Origin: JANXQG01 sp963804375
GTDB lineage: Bacteria > Planctomycetota > Planctomycetia > Pirellulales > Thermoguttaceae
Assembly: GCA_963804375.1 (NCBI GenBank)
Contig: CAWDQE010000021.1
Span: forward strand, 558,001 to 622,000
Length of the DNA stretch: 64,000 nt
Reading direction: 5' to 3'
Of the stretch, positions 18,857-27,778 are shown in pieces (positions within the stretch are counted from its first letter, which is position 1; every line of letters begins with the position of its first letter). A program made the position numbers and the translations under genes. The notes under the pieces are model-generated. The model worked only from the letters and a program-made list of their open reading frames with translations. It was not told where the DNA came from and ran no database searches.

Positions 18857-19609
18857 ATGTTGCGATCCTGTTTTCTGAGCGGTCTCGTGTTGGCCCTGGT
18901 GGCAACCGTATCCTATGCCCAGCCCCCCGGAGGTGGTGCGGGCCGCGGAGGCTTTTTTGGTGGTGGCGGTTTTGGCCAGATGCGCATGCCGGCCAGCATG
19001 TTGTTGATGATGCCCGAAGTCCAGACGGAACTCAAAGTCACCGATGAGCAAAAGACGAAGATGGACGAGATTCGCACGGACGTGCAGAAGGATGTTCAAG
19101 CGGCCTTTTCGGGCATCGACTTCCAGGCAATCCGCGACATGAGCCAGGAAGAGCGGGACAAGAAGATGGCCGAACTCCGCACCAAGGGCGAGGAGCTCGG
19201 CAAGCAGGTCGACGCGAAGATCGAGAAGGTCCTTGACGCAGACCAGATGAAGCGGCTGAAGCAGTTGCAGCTCCAGCGTGAAGGGGCCGCCGCCTTCTCG
19301 CGTCCCGAGGTTGCCACGCAGCTCAAGTTGACCGACGACCAGAAGAAGAAGATCAAGTCGATCCAGGACGCCGTCGGCACTGCGGCCCGCGCCGCCTTCA
19401 ACCCCGATTCCACGCCCGAGGAGCGTCAAGCTGCCAGGACCAAGATGCAAGAATCGCGGACCAAGACGCTCAAGGACATCAAGGCCGTCTTGACCGACGA
19501 TCAATTGGTGGAATGGACCGAGTTGACGGGCAAGGAATTCAAGTTCCCGCAAGGCTTTGGCGGTTTCGGCGGCCGTAATCGTCCGCAGCCCAAGCCGAAC
19601 AACAATTAG
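18857..19609 (+). CDS. Spy/CpxP-like helical periplasmic protein
   Basis: 250 residues with a clear signal peptide (MLRSCFLSGLVLALVATVSYA) and a Gly-rich linker. The mature part has two similar helical units: MLLMMPEVQTELKVTDEQKT (about 48-67) and FSRPEVATQLKLTDDQKKK (about 147-165). Each carries an LTxxQ-like motif, as in CpxP/Spy chaperones. The tail is Gly, Arg and Asn-rich. Proteins of this layout are frequent in planctomycetes and are thought to be envelope stress or metal-related chaperones by analogy; that role is inferred. A promoter with a spacer dyad lies upstream. AAAGGTG precedes the ATG. Confidence 0.75.
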   Translation: MLRSCFLSGLVLALVATVSYAQPPGGGAGRGGFFGGGGFGQMRMPASMLLMMPEVQTELKVTDEQKTKMDEIRTDVQKDVQAAFSGIDFQAIRDMSQEERDKKMAELRTKGEELGKQVDAKIEKVLDADQMKRLKQLQLQREGAAAFSRPEVATQLKLTDDQKKKIKSIQDAVGTAARAAFNPDSTPEERQAARTKMQESRTKTLKDIKAVLTDDQLVEWTELTGKEFKFPQGFGGFGGRNRPQPKPNNN

Positions 19610-19640
19610 TCTTATTCCGCCTCTCCGCAGCGGGGAGAAC

Positions 19641-19721
19641 GTAGGGTGGGCCGAGTGAAACGAGTCCCACCATGAGGAACGCGTAAAGATGGTGGGACTC
19701 GTTTCACTCGGCCCACCCTAC
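19641..19721. repeat. Palindromic element, family B copy 1, with flanking direct repeats
   Basis: An 81-bp near-perfect palindrome: GTAGGGTGGGCCGAGTGAAA at the left and its complement at the right. It is flanked by a direct repeat of CTCCGCAGCGGGGAG (19623-19637 and 19726-19740), as if the target was duplicated on insertion. A second copy lies at 23816-23899. Confidence 0.85.
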
Positions 19722-19743
19722 AAACTCCGCAGCGGGGAGTACC

Positions 19744-19921
19744 CGTCGCCTCGCGACGATTGATGGTAGTCGTGGGTTTCAACCCATGGTCCGCGGATCG
19801 CACAAAATCCGGTTCGTCCGGGCACTGTGCGCAGCATGCTGGCCGGACGCTGAGACATCCGTGCTGGCATGCGTACCGTCGGTTGAAACCCACGGCTACC
19901 GTCGATGTTCGCTACGCGACC
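19744..19921. repeat. Long stem-loop element, family E copy 1
   Basis: Arms CGTCGCCTCGCGACGATTGA and GTGGGTTTCAACCCA pair with GGTTGAAACCCACGGCTACC and GTTCGCTACGCGAC, enclosing about 90 bp. Together with the family B copy it occupies the whole 330-bp gap between the Spy-like and oxidoreductase genes; no gene is seen. The other copy, at 25781-27640, carries the IS4 element. Confidence 0.75.
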
Positions 19922-19941
19922 GGATTACCAGGAGAAAGAAA

Positions 19942-21252
19942 ATGTGGAAAACGAAAGTAACACGGCGCGAGTTGCTCAAATCGGCAGCCCAGGCCGGCGC
20001 GGTCATGGCCCTGCCGGCGATCATTCCGGCAAGCGTGCTGGGCAGGAACGGGAGTGTGCCGCCCAGCGAGAAAATCGTTGCCGGGGGCATCGGCATCCAG
20101 CACCGCGGCATGGATGACCTGCACGCGCTCATCGGCCAGCCGGACGTGCGATTCGTGGCGATTTGCGACCTGCAGAAGAAACAACGATTGGCGGTCAAGA
20201 ACTTCGTCGACAGCCGCTATGGCAGCAAAGACTGCGCGATGTACCCGGAGATCAACGGCTTCCTGGCCGCGCGCCCGGACATCGACGCCGTGCTGATCGC
20301 CACGGGCGACCATTGGCACGCCCTGGCCTCGATCCTGGCGATGCGGGCCGGGAAGGACGTCTACACCGAAAAGCCGTCTTGCATGACGATTGCCGAAGGC
20401 AGGGCCGTCGTGGAGACGGCACGCCGCTACGGCCGCGTCTACCAGACCGGCACGCAGCGTCTCAGCGAGGCCAACCACGTCTTCGCCATCGAGATGGCCC
20501 GCACGGGCCGGCTGGGCAAAATCCACACGGCCTATGCCCACATCGCCCCCTGGGACGCCGCCGAGATGCGGCACGACTGGCTGCCGGGCGTCGCCCAGCC
20601 GCCCAAGGACGAGGTGGACTGGGACGCCTGGCTGGGCGCATGCCCGTGGCGACCCTACAACCCCGATTACGTCGCGGGCGGTTGGCGGGGATTCTACGAC
20701 TTCCACACCAGTTGCATCGGCGAGTGGGGCGCGCACACCTTCGCCCAGGCCCAGGCGGGACTGGATTGCGGCGAGACCTCGCCCGTCGAGTATGAGTATG
20801 TCGCCAACGACAGCGGCGACGGCATGGTCACCCATTTCGCCAGCGGCGTGCGGATGATCCTTTCGCGCACCAACAAGTACTGGCACGGTTCGTGCGGCGA
20901 ACGGTTCGACGGCAGCGAGGGCTGGGCCGCTGCCGCCGACGGCTATTCCAGACCCAACGTCTCGTCGCCGGCCATGCTGGGCGAGTTCAAGAAGGTCGTG
21001 GGCGACTACGTGGCTCGCACGGGCCGGTCCCTCGACCACATGCGGAACTTCGTCGACTGCATCAAGAGCCGCCAGCCTGCCGTCGCCGGCCCGGAAGTGA
21101 TGCACCATTCCATGACCACGGTCCATGCGGCAAACATCTGCATGTGGCTCAAGCGCAGCTTGAAATACGACCCGGTCAAAGAGGAGTTCGTCAACGACGA
21201 TGAGGCCAACCGCCTCCGCTCGCGGGCCATGCGAGAACCATACGTGTATTAA
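19942..21252 (+). CDS. Tat-exported Gfo/Idh/MocA family oxidoreductase
   Basis: 436 residues; ATG 19942 with AGGAGA seven bases upstream. The N terminus has a twin-arginine leader, TRRELLKSAAQAGAVMALPA, so it should be folded with its cofactor and exported. The Rossmann part shows RFVAICDLQKKQR, IDAVLIATGDHWHALAS and the family hallmark VYTEKPSCMTI (EKP, about residues 147-149). The C-terminal domain shows GWRGFYDFHTSCIGEWGAHT and ends with the repeated planctomycete tail (NICMWLKRSLKYDPVKEEF). Oxidises or reduces a sugar-like substrate with NAD(P); the substrate is unknown. A DUF1080 protein lies a few kb upstream. Confidence 0.93.
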   Translation: MWKTKVTRRELLKSAAQAGAVMALPAIIPASVLGRNGSVPPSEKIVAGGIGIQHRGMDDLHALIGQPDVRFVAICDLQKKQRLAVKNFVDSRYGSKDCAMYPEINGFLAARPDIDAVLIATGDHWHALASILAMRAGKDVYTEKPSCMTIAEGRAVVETARRYGRVYQTGTQRLSEANHVFAIEMARTGRLGKIHTAYAHIAPWDAAEMRHDWLPGVAQPPKDEVDWDAWLGACPWRPYNPDYVAGGWRGFYDFHTSCIGEWGAHTFAQAQAGLDCGETSPVEYEYVANDSGDGMVTHFASGVRMILSRTNKYWHGSCGERFDGSEGWAAAADGYSRPNVSSPAMLGEFKKVVGDYVARTGRSLDHMRNFVDCIKSRQPAVAGPEVMHHSMTTVHAANICMWLKRSLKYDPVKEEFVNDDEANRLRSRAMREPYVY

Positions 21253-21325
21253 CCGCAGGGTGGGACCAGCTTGCGCAGCAAGTCGCCGGCCCACCCTGCT
21301 CTAACCGAATATCGCACTTAGCCAA

Positions 21326-21450
21326 GTAGGCCGGAACAAGCTTGCGCAGCTCCGGCATTGGTGACTGCGCGTTGGGAGAGATTCGTGCCGGAACCGACCC
21401 GCGACCCGCAAGCGGGTACCCCGGGTGCCCCGAAGCCTGTTCCGGCCTAC
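21326..21450. repeat. Palindromic intergenic element, family A copy 2
   Basis: Same arms and inner core as 16296-16406, with an insertion (GACTGCGCGTTGGGAGA) in the left half. It occupies most of the gap before the HEAT-repeat gene. Confidence 0.85.
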
Positions 21451-21476
21451 ATTACTCGAAAACAGGAGTTGCCGTC

Positions 21477-23660
21477 ATGTTGAACCATAAAAACCTCGTA
21501 CTTGCCATTGGCCTGCTGGCCGCTACCGCTGCCCCGTCTCTCGCGCAGGAAGCCAAGGAGGCCAGGCTGCTCGCTGTGCTCAAGTCGGGCGCCAGCCAGG
21601 AGGAAAAGTCAGCCGCCTGCCGTCAGCTCGCCCGAATCGCCACAAAGCAATCCGTCCCCACGCTGGCCTCCCTGCTGGGCGACGAAAAGCTCTCGCACAT
21701 GGCCCGCTATGCCATGGAGACGATCCCCGACCCGTCCGTAGACGAGGCCCTCCGCGACGCCTTGGCTACGGTCAAGGGCCGGCCGCTGTTGGGCGTGATC
21801 GGCAGCCTCGGCGTGCGCCGCGACGCCAAGGCCGTCGAGGCGATAGCCAAACTGCTCGCCGCAGCCGATGCCGGCACGGCGCAGGCCGCCGCACGCGCCT
21901 TGGGCAACATTGGCACGCCCCAGGCCGCCAAATCCCTCGAAGCAGCGCTGGTCGGCGCGTCGGCGCCAACCGGGTTGCCATTTGCGAGGGTCTTTTCCGC
22001 TCGGCCGAGGCCCTGCGGACCGAGGGGCAAGGGCCTCGAGCGCAGGCGATCTACGACCGTCTCCGCACTTTGACGCAGGCACCGCAACCGATCCGCGTCG
22101 CGGCTCTAAGGGGCGCGATTCTTACCCGTGGGAATGCCGGCATCCCGCTCATGATCGCGGCCCTCCGCGGCTCGGATCGTGCCTTGACGGCCGCGGTGGC
22201 GAGAGTGGCCATGGAAATGCCCGCGCCGGAGGTCACCGCTGCGCTGTCCGCCGAACTGCCCAAGCTGCCCGCGGGCAAGCAAGTGTTGTTGATCAATACG
22301 TTGGGCTACCGGGGCGACGCGTCGGCCGGCCCCGTTCTGCTCGCGTTGGCTGCCAAGGGCCCCAGTGCAGTCCGCCTGGCCGCCGTCCACAACCTCACGC
22401 ACCTGGGCTATGCGCCGGCCCTGCCGCTGCTGGCCGAGTTGTCGCTGACGGGCGAGGCCGACCTGGCCGCCGCCGCGCGGACTTGCCTGGGCAATTTCCC
22501 CGGCAAGGACGCCGACGCCACGATCCTGGCCATGCTCGACCACAATGACGCCAAAGTCCGCAGCCTGGCGGTCGAGATGATTGGGCAGCGGAATGTCGCC
22601 GGATCGACGGCCCGGCTCTTGAAAGCCGCTGAAGACGCCGAGGAAGGCGTTCGCCTCCAGGCCTTCAAGGCATTGCGTCAACAGGCCGGGTCCGCCGATC
22701 TGCCCGGGGTGTTGAATGTCCTGGTCAAGGCACGGTCGTCTGCGGAAGTTCAGGCAGCCGAGGGCGTGCTGCTTGCCCTCTGCGCCCGCGAAGGCCGGCC
22801 CGCCGGCGGAAACGTTGTCATCGTCAAGGCCGTGTACGGGGCCCTTCCGGCGGGGCCGTCGGCCGACGTTACGAAGAAGGTGGCTGCCCTGGTCAAGGCC
22901 GGCGCGATGGCGATCGACGCCTCCAACGACAATTTTGGCGACCCGGCCAACGGGGTTGCCAAGAAGCTCCGGGTCGATTACAGCGTCAACGGTGTGAAGT
23001 CGAGCAAGACGGTCGGCGAACAAGAGACGCTCACGATCACCGCCACCTCGACGCCGCCGGCCATCGTCCAGGCCATCTGTGAGGCGGTGCAAGGGGCCCG
23101 CGGCGAGGCCAAGCTCGCCCTGCTGCGGTCGCTGCGCACGGCGGGCGGCGCAAAAGCCCTCCAGACGATTCGTGCCGCCATGGCCGACAGCGACCCCCAG
23201 GTGAACGACGCCGCACTCCACATCTTGTGCGACTGGCCCACACCCGACGCCCTGCCCGCGATCAGCGACCTGCTCGCGGCGCCGCCGACAAAGACCATCA
23301 AGATCCTGGCCCTGCGGGGGCTGGTGCGCCTCGTGCCTCAGGATGATGCGCCCGACGCGAAGAAGTTCGACACGTTGAACCGCGCGATGACCCTCGCCGA
23401 TCGCAACGAGGAGAAGCAACTCGTGCTTCAGCGCCCTGGGCAACGTCGCCACGGTCGAGGCCCTCGCGCTGGCCGCATCTTGCCTGGACAATCCCGAACT
23501 AAGAGAGGCAGCGTGCCTGGCCGCGGTGACCATCGCCGAGAAGGTCGTCGACCGCCGCGATGCCCGAGTGACCGCGGTGATGAAACAGGTCGCCAAGGCG
23601 ACGGCCGACAAGGAACTGGCCGCACGGGCCAATGCCGTCGCCCGCGGGGCCAAGGAGTAG
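21477..23660 (+). CDS. Secreted HEAT-repeat protein (two frame breaks)
   Basis: About 727 residues if two frame breaks are repaired. ATG 21477 (AGGAG upstream) gives a signal peptide, then HEAT-like helical pairs (LLAVLKSGASQEEKSAACRQ; AAARALGNIGTPQAAKSLE). Break one at about 21955-21972 leads to a frame reading NRVAICEGLFRSAEALRTEG and on through many repeats (VRSLAVEMIGQRNVAGSTAR). Break two at about 23426-23432 leads to SALGNVATVEALALAASC and the end RANAVARGAKE at 23660. A non-helical insert (DPANGVAKKLRVDYSVNGVK) lies near the C-terminal third. Likely a periplasmic scaffold binding other proteins; partner unknown. Its last 46 bp are duplicated downstream. Confidence 0.75.
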
Positions 23661-23820
23661 CGTAGGTTCGGCGCGGGTCTCCCGACCCCGCCGAAACGTG
23701 TGGCCGAAGGTCTCGATTCGCTCACGAGACCTTCGGTTGGCGGCGTGGCTCGGTCAGAGACCGGCCACAACGTACGCACGGGCCAATGCCGTCGCCCGCG
23801 GGGCAAAGGAGTAGCGTAGG
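23621..23820. repeat. 46-bp direct repeat flanking a palindromic insert
   Basis: Bases 23621-23666 (the end of the HEAT gene and its stop) recur at 23775-23820 with one mismatch. Between them is a palindromic block containing GTGTGGCCGAAGGTCTCG and CGAGACCTTCGGTTGGCGG-like arms. The second copy also carries the gene's stop codon but is not connected to the frame. Confidence 0.8.
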
Positions 23821-23899
23821 GTGGGCCGAGTGAAACGAGTCCCACCATCCTTGATTTGGCGTGTTCTTGGTGGGACTCGTTTCACTCGGCCCACCCTAC
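23816..23899. repeat. Palindromic element, family B copy 2
   Basis: Same 20-base arms as 19641-19721 (GTAGGGTGGGCCGAGTGAAA and complement). It begins at the end of the duplicated gene tail and ends 22 bp before the ABC permease start. Confidence 0.85.
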
Positions 23900-23920
23900 A
23901 TCAAATCGCGGAGGGCCGGC

Positions 23921-25682
23921 ATGGGGGCAATCGCCCGATTCCTGGGCAACTTGCGGATCTGGCCCGGACCGGTCCTGGCCGTGGAATTGGTCACGATGTC
24001 GCGGCGGACGCGATTTTTTTTCCTCCGCACGTTGTATGCCGCCGCCCTGTTCCTGGCTCTGTGCTTCACGTACCTGACAACGCGCTTGGGCGACATGAAC
24101 TCGCTGGCCGCCTTCGCCTCGGCCTTCTTTACGGCCTTCGGCGTCATGCAACTGACGCTCATCCTGCTCGTTGGTCCCGCCCTGGCTGCCGGGGCGATCG
24201 CCCAGGAGCGCCAAGCGCCGCACGATGGAGTACCTCTTTGCCACGCCGCTGAGCAGCCTGGAGATCGTCATCGGCAAACTTGGCGGCCGCGTGGCGCAGA
24301 TCCTGTATCTCGTCCTTTCCGGCGTGCCCGTGCTGGCCCTGGCCATGCTCCTGGGCGGCATCGCAGCACAGGCCATCCTGTCGCTGACGGTCATCACCCT
24401 GAGCACGGTCCTCTTCGTGACGATGGTTTCCATCGCCGTCTCGGCCTGCAGCGCCAAGGCCCGCGACGCGGTCCTCCGCGCGTACCTGGCATTCTTCTGT
24501 ATCTGGGTGCTGCCCCATCCGCTTTCTTTCCTGCTGAACTGGTCATGGGCCCCCAACTGGACGACGTCAGCGATGTGGCAAGTCGCCGCCGCCAACCCGC
24601 TGGAGACCTTCTTCGGGATATTCTCCGGCATAGGTCTCGGACCGGGGGACGGGCCTTGGCAACTCGTCTTGATCCTGGTCCGCAACCAGGCGCTGGTGGG
24701 CGGGGCCGGATTGCTCTTGGCAACCCTTTTCATGCGCCGCATCCATCTCCGCGATGCGGCGGCCCGCCAGCGCCGCCGCCGCCGGATACGGTTCTTTCGC
24801 GGCGAGATCGGCGACAATCCGATGTACTGGAAAGAACTGTATGTCGAGTCGGGCTCGTCGCGACTGGGCCTCTTGGGCTACGTACTGCTGGCGCTGATCT
24901 TCATCGTGGTCTGTGGACTCACGATCTATTTTCTGCTCGAATCGCTGCAGACCTCCTACGCGCGGGGCGGGGGAGGCGGGGGAGAATCCTTCTGCGCTTA
25001 TGCCATCGTCACGTCCACCGTTCTTTATTGCTGCGGCCTGCTCGTGGTGATCGCCCGCGCGGCCGGTGCGATCACTGCGGAAAAGGAGCGGGATAGCTGG
25101 GCCTCGCTGATCAGCACGCCGCTGGAACCCGCCGAGATCATCAAGGCCAAGGTCCTGGGCAGCGTCTGGTCGCTGCGCGGGCTGGCGCCGCTGCTGGCCG
25201 TGGTCTGGCTGCCGGCTGTGCTGCTGCGGCCGTCCTATATCTTGGGAATCGCCTTCTCGCTGCTGGACATGGCGATCCTCACGGCCTTTGCGGGCACGCT
25301 GGGCGTCTATTGCTCGCAATCTGCCAAGAGCACGCTTCGCGCCACGGGCGCCGCGTTGGGAATCGCCACCCTGATTGGCGGCGGCACCATGTTCTGTTGC
25401 TGCCCGATAAGCTGGATCGGCGCGCCGTTCAACGTGCCGTTCCTGCTGGCGGGCCCCAGCTTCGCCAGCCTCGCGATCGGCTCGTCGTCGGAAGTTTCGT
25501 TGAGCTGGCCGGTCCTCGTGGCCGTCGGGGCATACCTGATTGGCACGGTCGGCTACGCGGTCGCCGCGCGGATCATGCTGTCCAGGGCCGTTCGCCAGTT
25601 CGACAAGCGAAGCGGAAGAACGGAGCGTCGTCCGATCATTCGTGCGCGTCTGCCATCTGAACAGACGTACCGTGCGCCGTAG
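23921..25682 (+). CDS. ABC-2 type transporter permease, duplicated membrane half (one frame break)
   Basis: About 586 residues once a break at about 24208-24218 is repaired (AIAQER, then KRRTMEYLFATPLSS; removing one C joins them). ATG 23921 has GGAGGG upstream. The first half has an amphipathic entry (PVLAVELVTMSRRTRF) and about six membrane segments; the second repeats it from NPMYWKELYVESGSSRLGL with another six. The phrases RRTMEYLFATPLSSLEIVIGK and ERDSWASLISTPLEPAEIIK are the paired cytoplasmic motifs of this permease group. It should pair with an ATP-binding subunit, but none is encoded in the window. Substrate unknown. Confidence 0.78.
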
Positions 25683-25821
25683 GGTGGGCCGGGCCTGCGC
25701 AAAATCGGTCGTTTCTGCGGTTTACCGGAGTGGGTTTTGAGGATCGTTTCTGTTCCGCCACTCCGCATGGGGGATGCCCCGTCGCGTAGCGACAACTGAC
25801 GGTAGCCGTGGGTTTTAACCC

Positions 25822-27300
25822 AATACCGTTGAAATAGGCGCAAGTCACAGCCTCCGCTAAAGTTAGGGCTGGAAGTTCTACCCCTAGCAAGGAGGCTGTG
25901 ACAATGGAGCAACAAGGACGTTGCGTGCTTCCGGCCGACGAAACGGGCCGGGTTTTAGATCGGCTGGCTGTCTTAGAAGAGATTATCAGACCGACAGACA
26001 TTCGGCAAGTCCTGAAGGACACCGATCGTGTCAATCCGCGGGCTTGCAAGTTGACGCACGAAATTATGATGTGGATTGTATTGGCGATGGGTATTTTCAC
26101 CAAGTTGCCGATTCGTCAGGTGTTCAAGCACGCACGTCGGTTGCGCGGTCCTGTGGATACTCCCTGTCGCTCCGCGCTGTGTGTGGCGCGACAGCGGTTG
26201 GGCGTTGAGCCCGTACGAGAACTCTTTCAACGGACTGTTCGACCTCTGGCCACCCCGGAAACGCCTGGAGCGTTTTATTGCGGCATGCGATTGACGGCTG
26301 TGGACGGTACCCTTTTCGACGTCCCCGATACGCCGGCTAATGAGGCCGCGTTCGACCGCCCGTCGGGTAAACGTGGCGATGGCGCCTTTCCCCAAGTGCG
26401 TAAGTTGAGCTTGGTGGAAGTGGGAACCCACGTCGAGTTTGCTCTCGCCACGGGCTCCTATCGAACCAGCGAGAGGGCGCTGTTTCCCCAGTTGCTGCCG
26501 CACTTGCAGCCGGGCATGCTGCTGTTGTGCGACCGCGGCTTTTTCAGCTACGAACTCTGGAAAAGCCTGGTTTTGCGGGGCGTACATCTGCTGGTCCGGC
26601 TTCAGAAGGGCATGATCCTCAAGAAGATTGAGCAGCTTTCCGATGGCTCGTATCTGGCGAAGATTTATCCCAATGCACGCGCCCGAGAAAAGGATCGTCA
26701 GGGAATCGTCGTGCGTGTGATCAAGTACACGCTGAACGATCCACAACGTGTCGGCCATCAAGAAGAACACACGCTCCTTACCGATCTGCTGGACGCAAGC
26801 AAATATCCGGTGTTGGAATTGATCCCGGGGTATCATTGGCGTTGGGAACACGAACTTGGTTACGCTCAACAGAAGACGTACCAAGACCCGCCGCGTGCCA
26901 GCAAGCCGACGCACCTCCGTAGCGAAACGCCGACGGGCGTACGTCAGGAAATCTATGCCTTGTCGTTGGCTCATTTTGTGATTCGCTCGCTGATGTTCCA
27001 AGCTGCCAGGCGGGCCGGGCTGGATACAGATCGCCTTTCGTTTACCGGATGTCATCAGACTCTCGAATGCCGGATGCCGGAATGCGATAGCCGCTCTCCG
27101 CAGTCGTTTCAAACCTGGTATGCGGCGCTGCTGGATGAAATGAGCCATGAACGAACCGACCCCCGCCGCAACCGCGTCAATCCGCGTGTCATCAAACGGC
27201 AAGTGAAGAAATGGCCAAAGAAGCGACCGGAGCACCGACACCTGCCTCCTTTGACGAAAACCTTTATGGAGTCGGTAGTTATGCTTATTTGAACGGTATT
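25822..27300 (+). mobile_element. IS4-family insertion sequence with 12-bp target duplication
   Basis: 1479 bp. Terminal inverted repeats AATACCGTTGAAATAGG (left) and CTTATTTGAACGGTATT (right) match at 15 of 17 positions. The target GGGTTTTAACCC is present once on each side (25810-25821 and 27301-27312), a 12-bp duplication fitting the IS4 family. It carries one intact transposase gene. The insertion point is the palindromic tip of a stem-loop repeat. Confidence 0.93.
25904..27292 (+). CDS. IS4-family transposase
   Basis: 462 residues from ATG 25904, with AAGGAGG nine bases upstream (GTG 25898 also possible). The N-terminal DDE_Tnp_IS4 region has ILRQVLKDTDRVNPRACKLT-like helices with a helix-turn-helix character. 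Catalytic acidic residues are in LTAVDGTLFDVP (about residue 133) and LLLCDRGFFSYELW (about 208). The YREK signature is YHWRWEHELGYAQQK: Y, R at +3, E at +7, K at +14, near residues 311-325. This is a full-length, apparently functional cut-and-paste transposase. No passenger genes. Confidence 0.93.
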   Translation: MEQQGRCVLPADETGRVLDRLAVLEEIIRPTDIRQVLKDTDRVNPRACKLTHEIMMWIVLAMGIFTKLPIRQVFKHARRLRGPVDTPCRSALCVARQRLGVEPVRELFQRTVRPLATPETPGAFYCGMRLTAVDGTLFDVPDTPANEAAFDRPSGKRGDGAFPQVRKLSLVEVGTHVEFALATGSYRTSERALFPQLLPHLQPGMLLLCDRGFFSYELWKSLVLRGVHLLVRLQKGMILKKIEQLSDGSYLAKIYPNARAREKDRQGIVVRVIKYTLNDPQRVGHQEEHTLLTDLLDASKYPVLELIPGYHWRWEHELGYAQQKTYQDPPRASKPTHLRSETPTGVRQEIYALSLAHFVIRSLMFQAARRAGLDTDRLSFTGCHQTLECRMPECDSRSPQSFQTWYAALLDEMSHERTDPRRNRVNPRVIKRQVKKWPKKRPEHRHLPPLTKTFMESVVMLI

Positions 27301-27778
27301 GGGTTTTAACCCACGTTGTTACACACATCTCGGACCCCATCCGGCTCGCCCGGATGGTGAACAAGGCTGAACGGCTAGAACGGATAAGAAGAAGACAAAC
27401 GACCCCCACGGGCTCGTCCCGTGGGTGAAGGAGGTTGTACGGCTACGGCGCGAGAATTGACTAGCTGGGCAACCTGATTCACCATCCAGGCGAGCTGGAT
27501 GGGGTCTGATTCTCAATGCTCTCGGTGCTAGCTGTCCAACCTCCTTCACCATCCAGGCGAGTTGGATGGGGTCGTTGCCGGACTTGTGTGTAACAACGTG
27601 GGTTGAAACCCACGGCTACCGTCAATGGTCGCTACGCGACCAAAATACGGCATTTGCTGCGCCTTCAGCGCATGCTCGCCTAATCGCATCGTGGAACAAA
27701 ACCGGCATAAGGTCCAGGGCGAGCATAATGCTGATTTCGCGCAGGCCAGGCCCACCCTACGGCTCACCCCAACCGCGA

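Larger units (their letters stand above)
25680..27761. repeat. Nested inverted-repeat region holding the IS4 element
   Basis: Outer arms: GTAGGGTGGGCCGGGCCTGC at 25680 and its near-complement at 27742-27761. Middle arms (family E): GTCGCGTAGCGAC...GTAGCCGTGGGTTTTAACCC at 25781-25821, continuing after the insertion at 27301-27326 (ACGTTGTTACACACA), matched by 27585-27640 (TGTGTGTAACAACGTGGGTT...GCTACGCGAC). Between 27327 and 27584 are three more hairpins of the type ACCATCCAGGCGAGCTGGAT. I see no gene in 27301-27778. Confidence 0.75.

Noticed and set aside
27330..27600. CRISPR-like repeated hairpins
   Set aside because: Only three short hairpins of related sequence with no regular repeat-spacer pattern and no cas genes.
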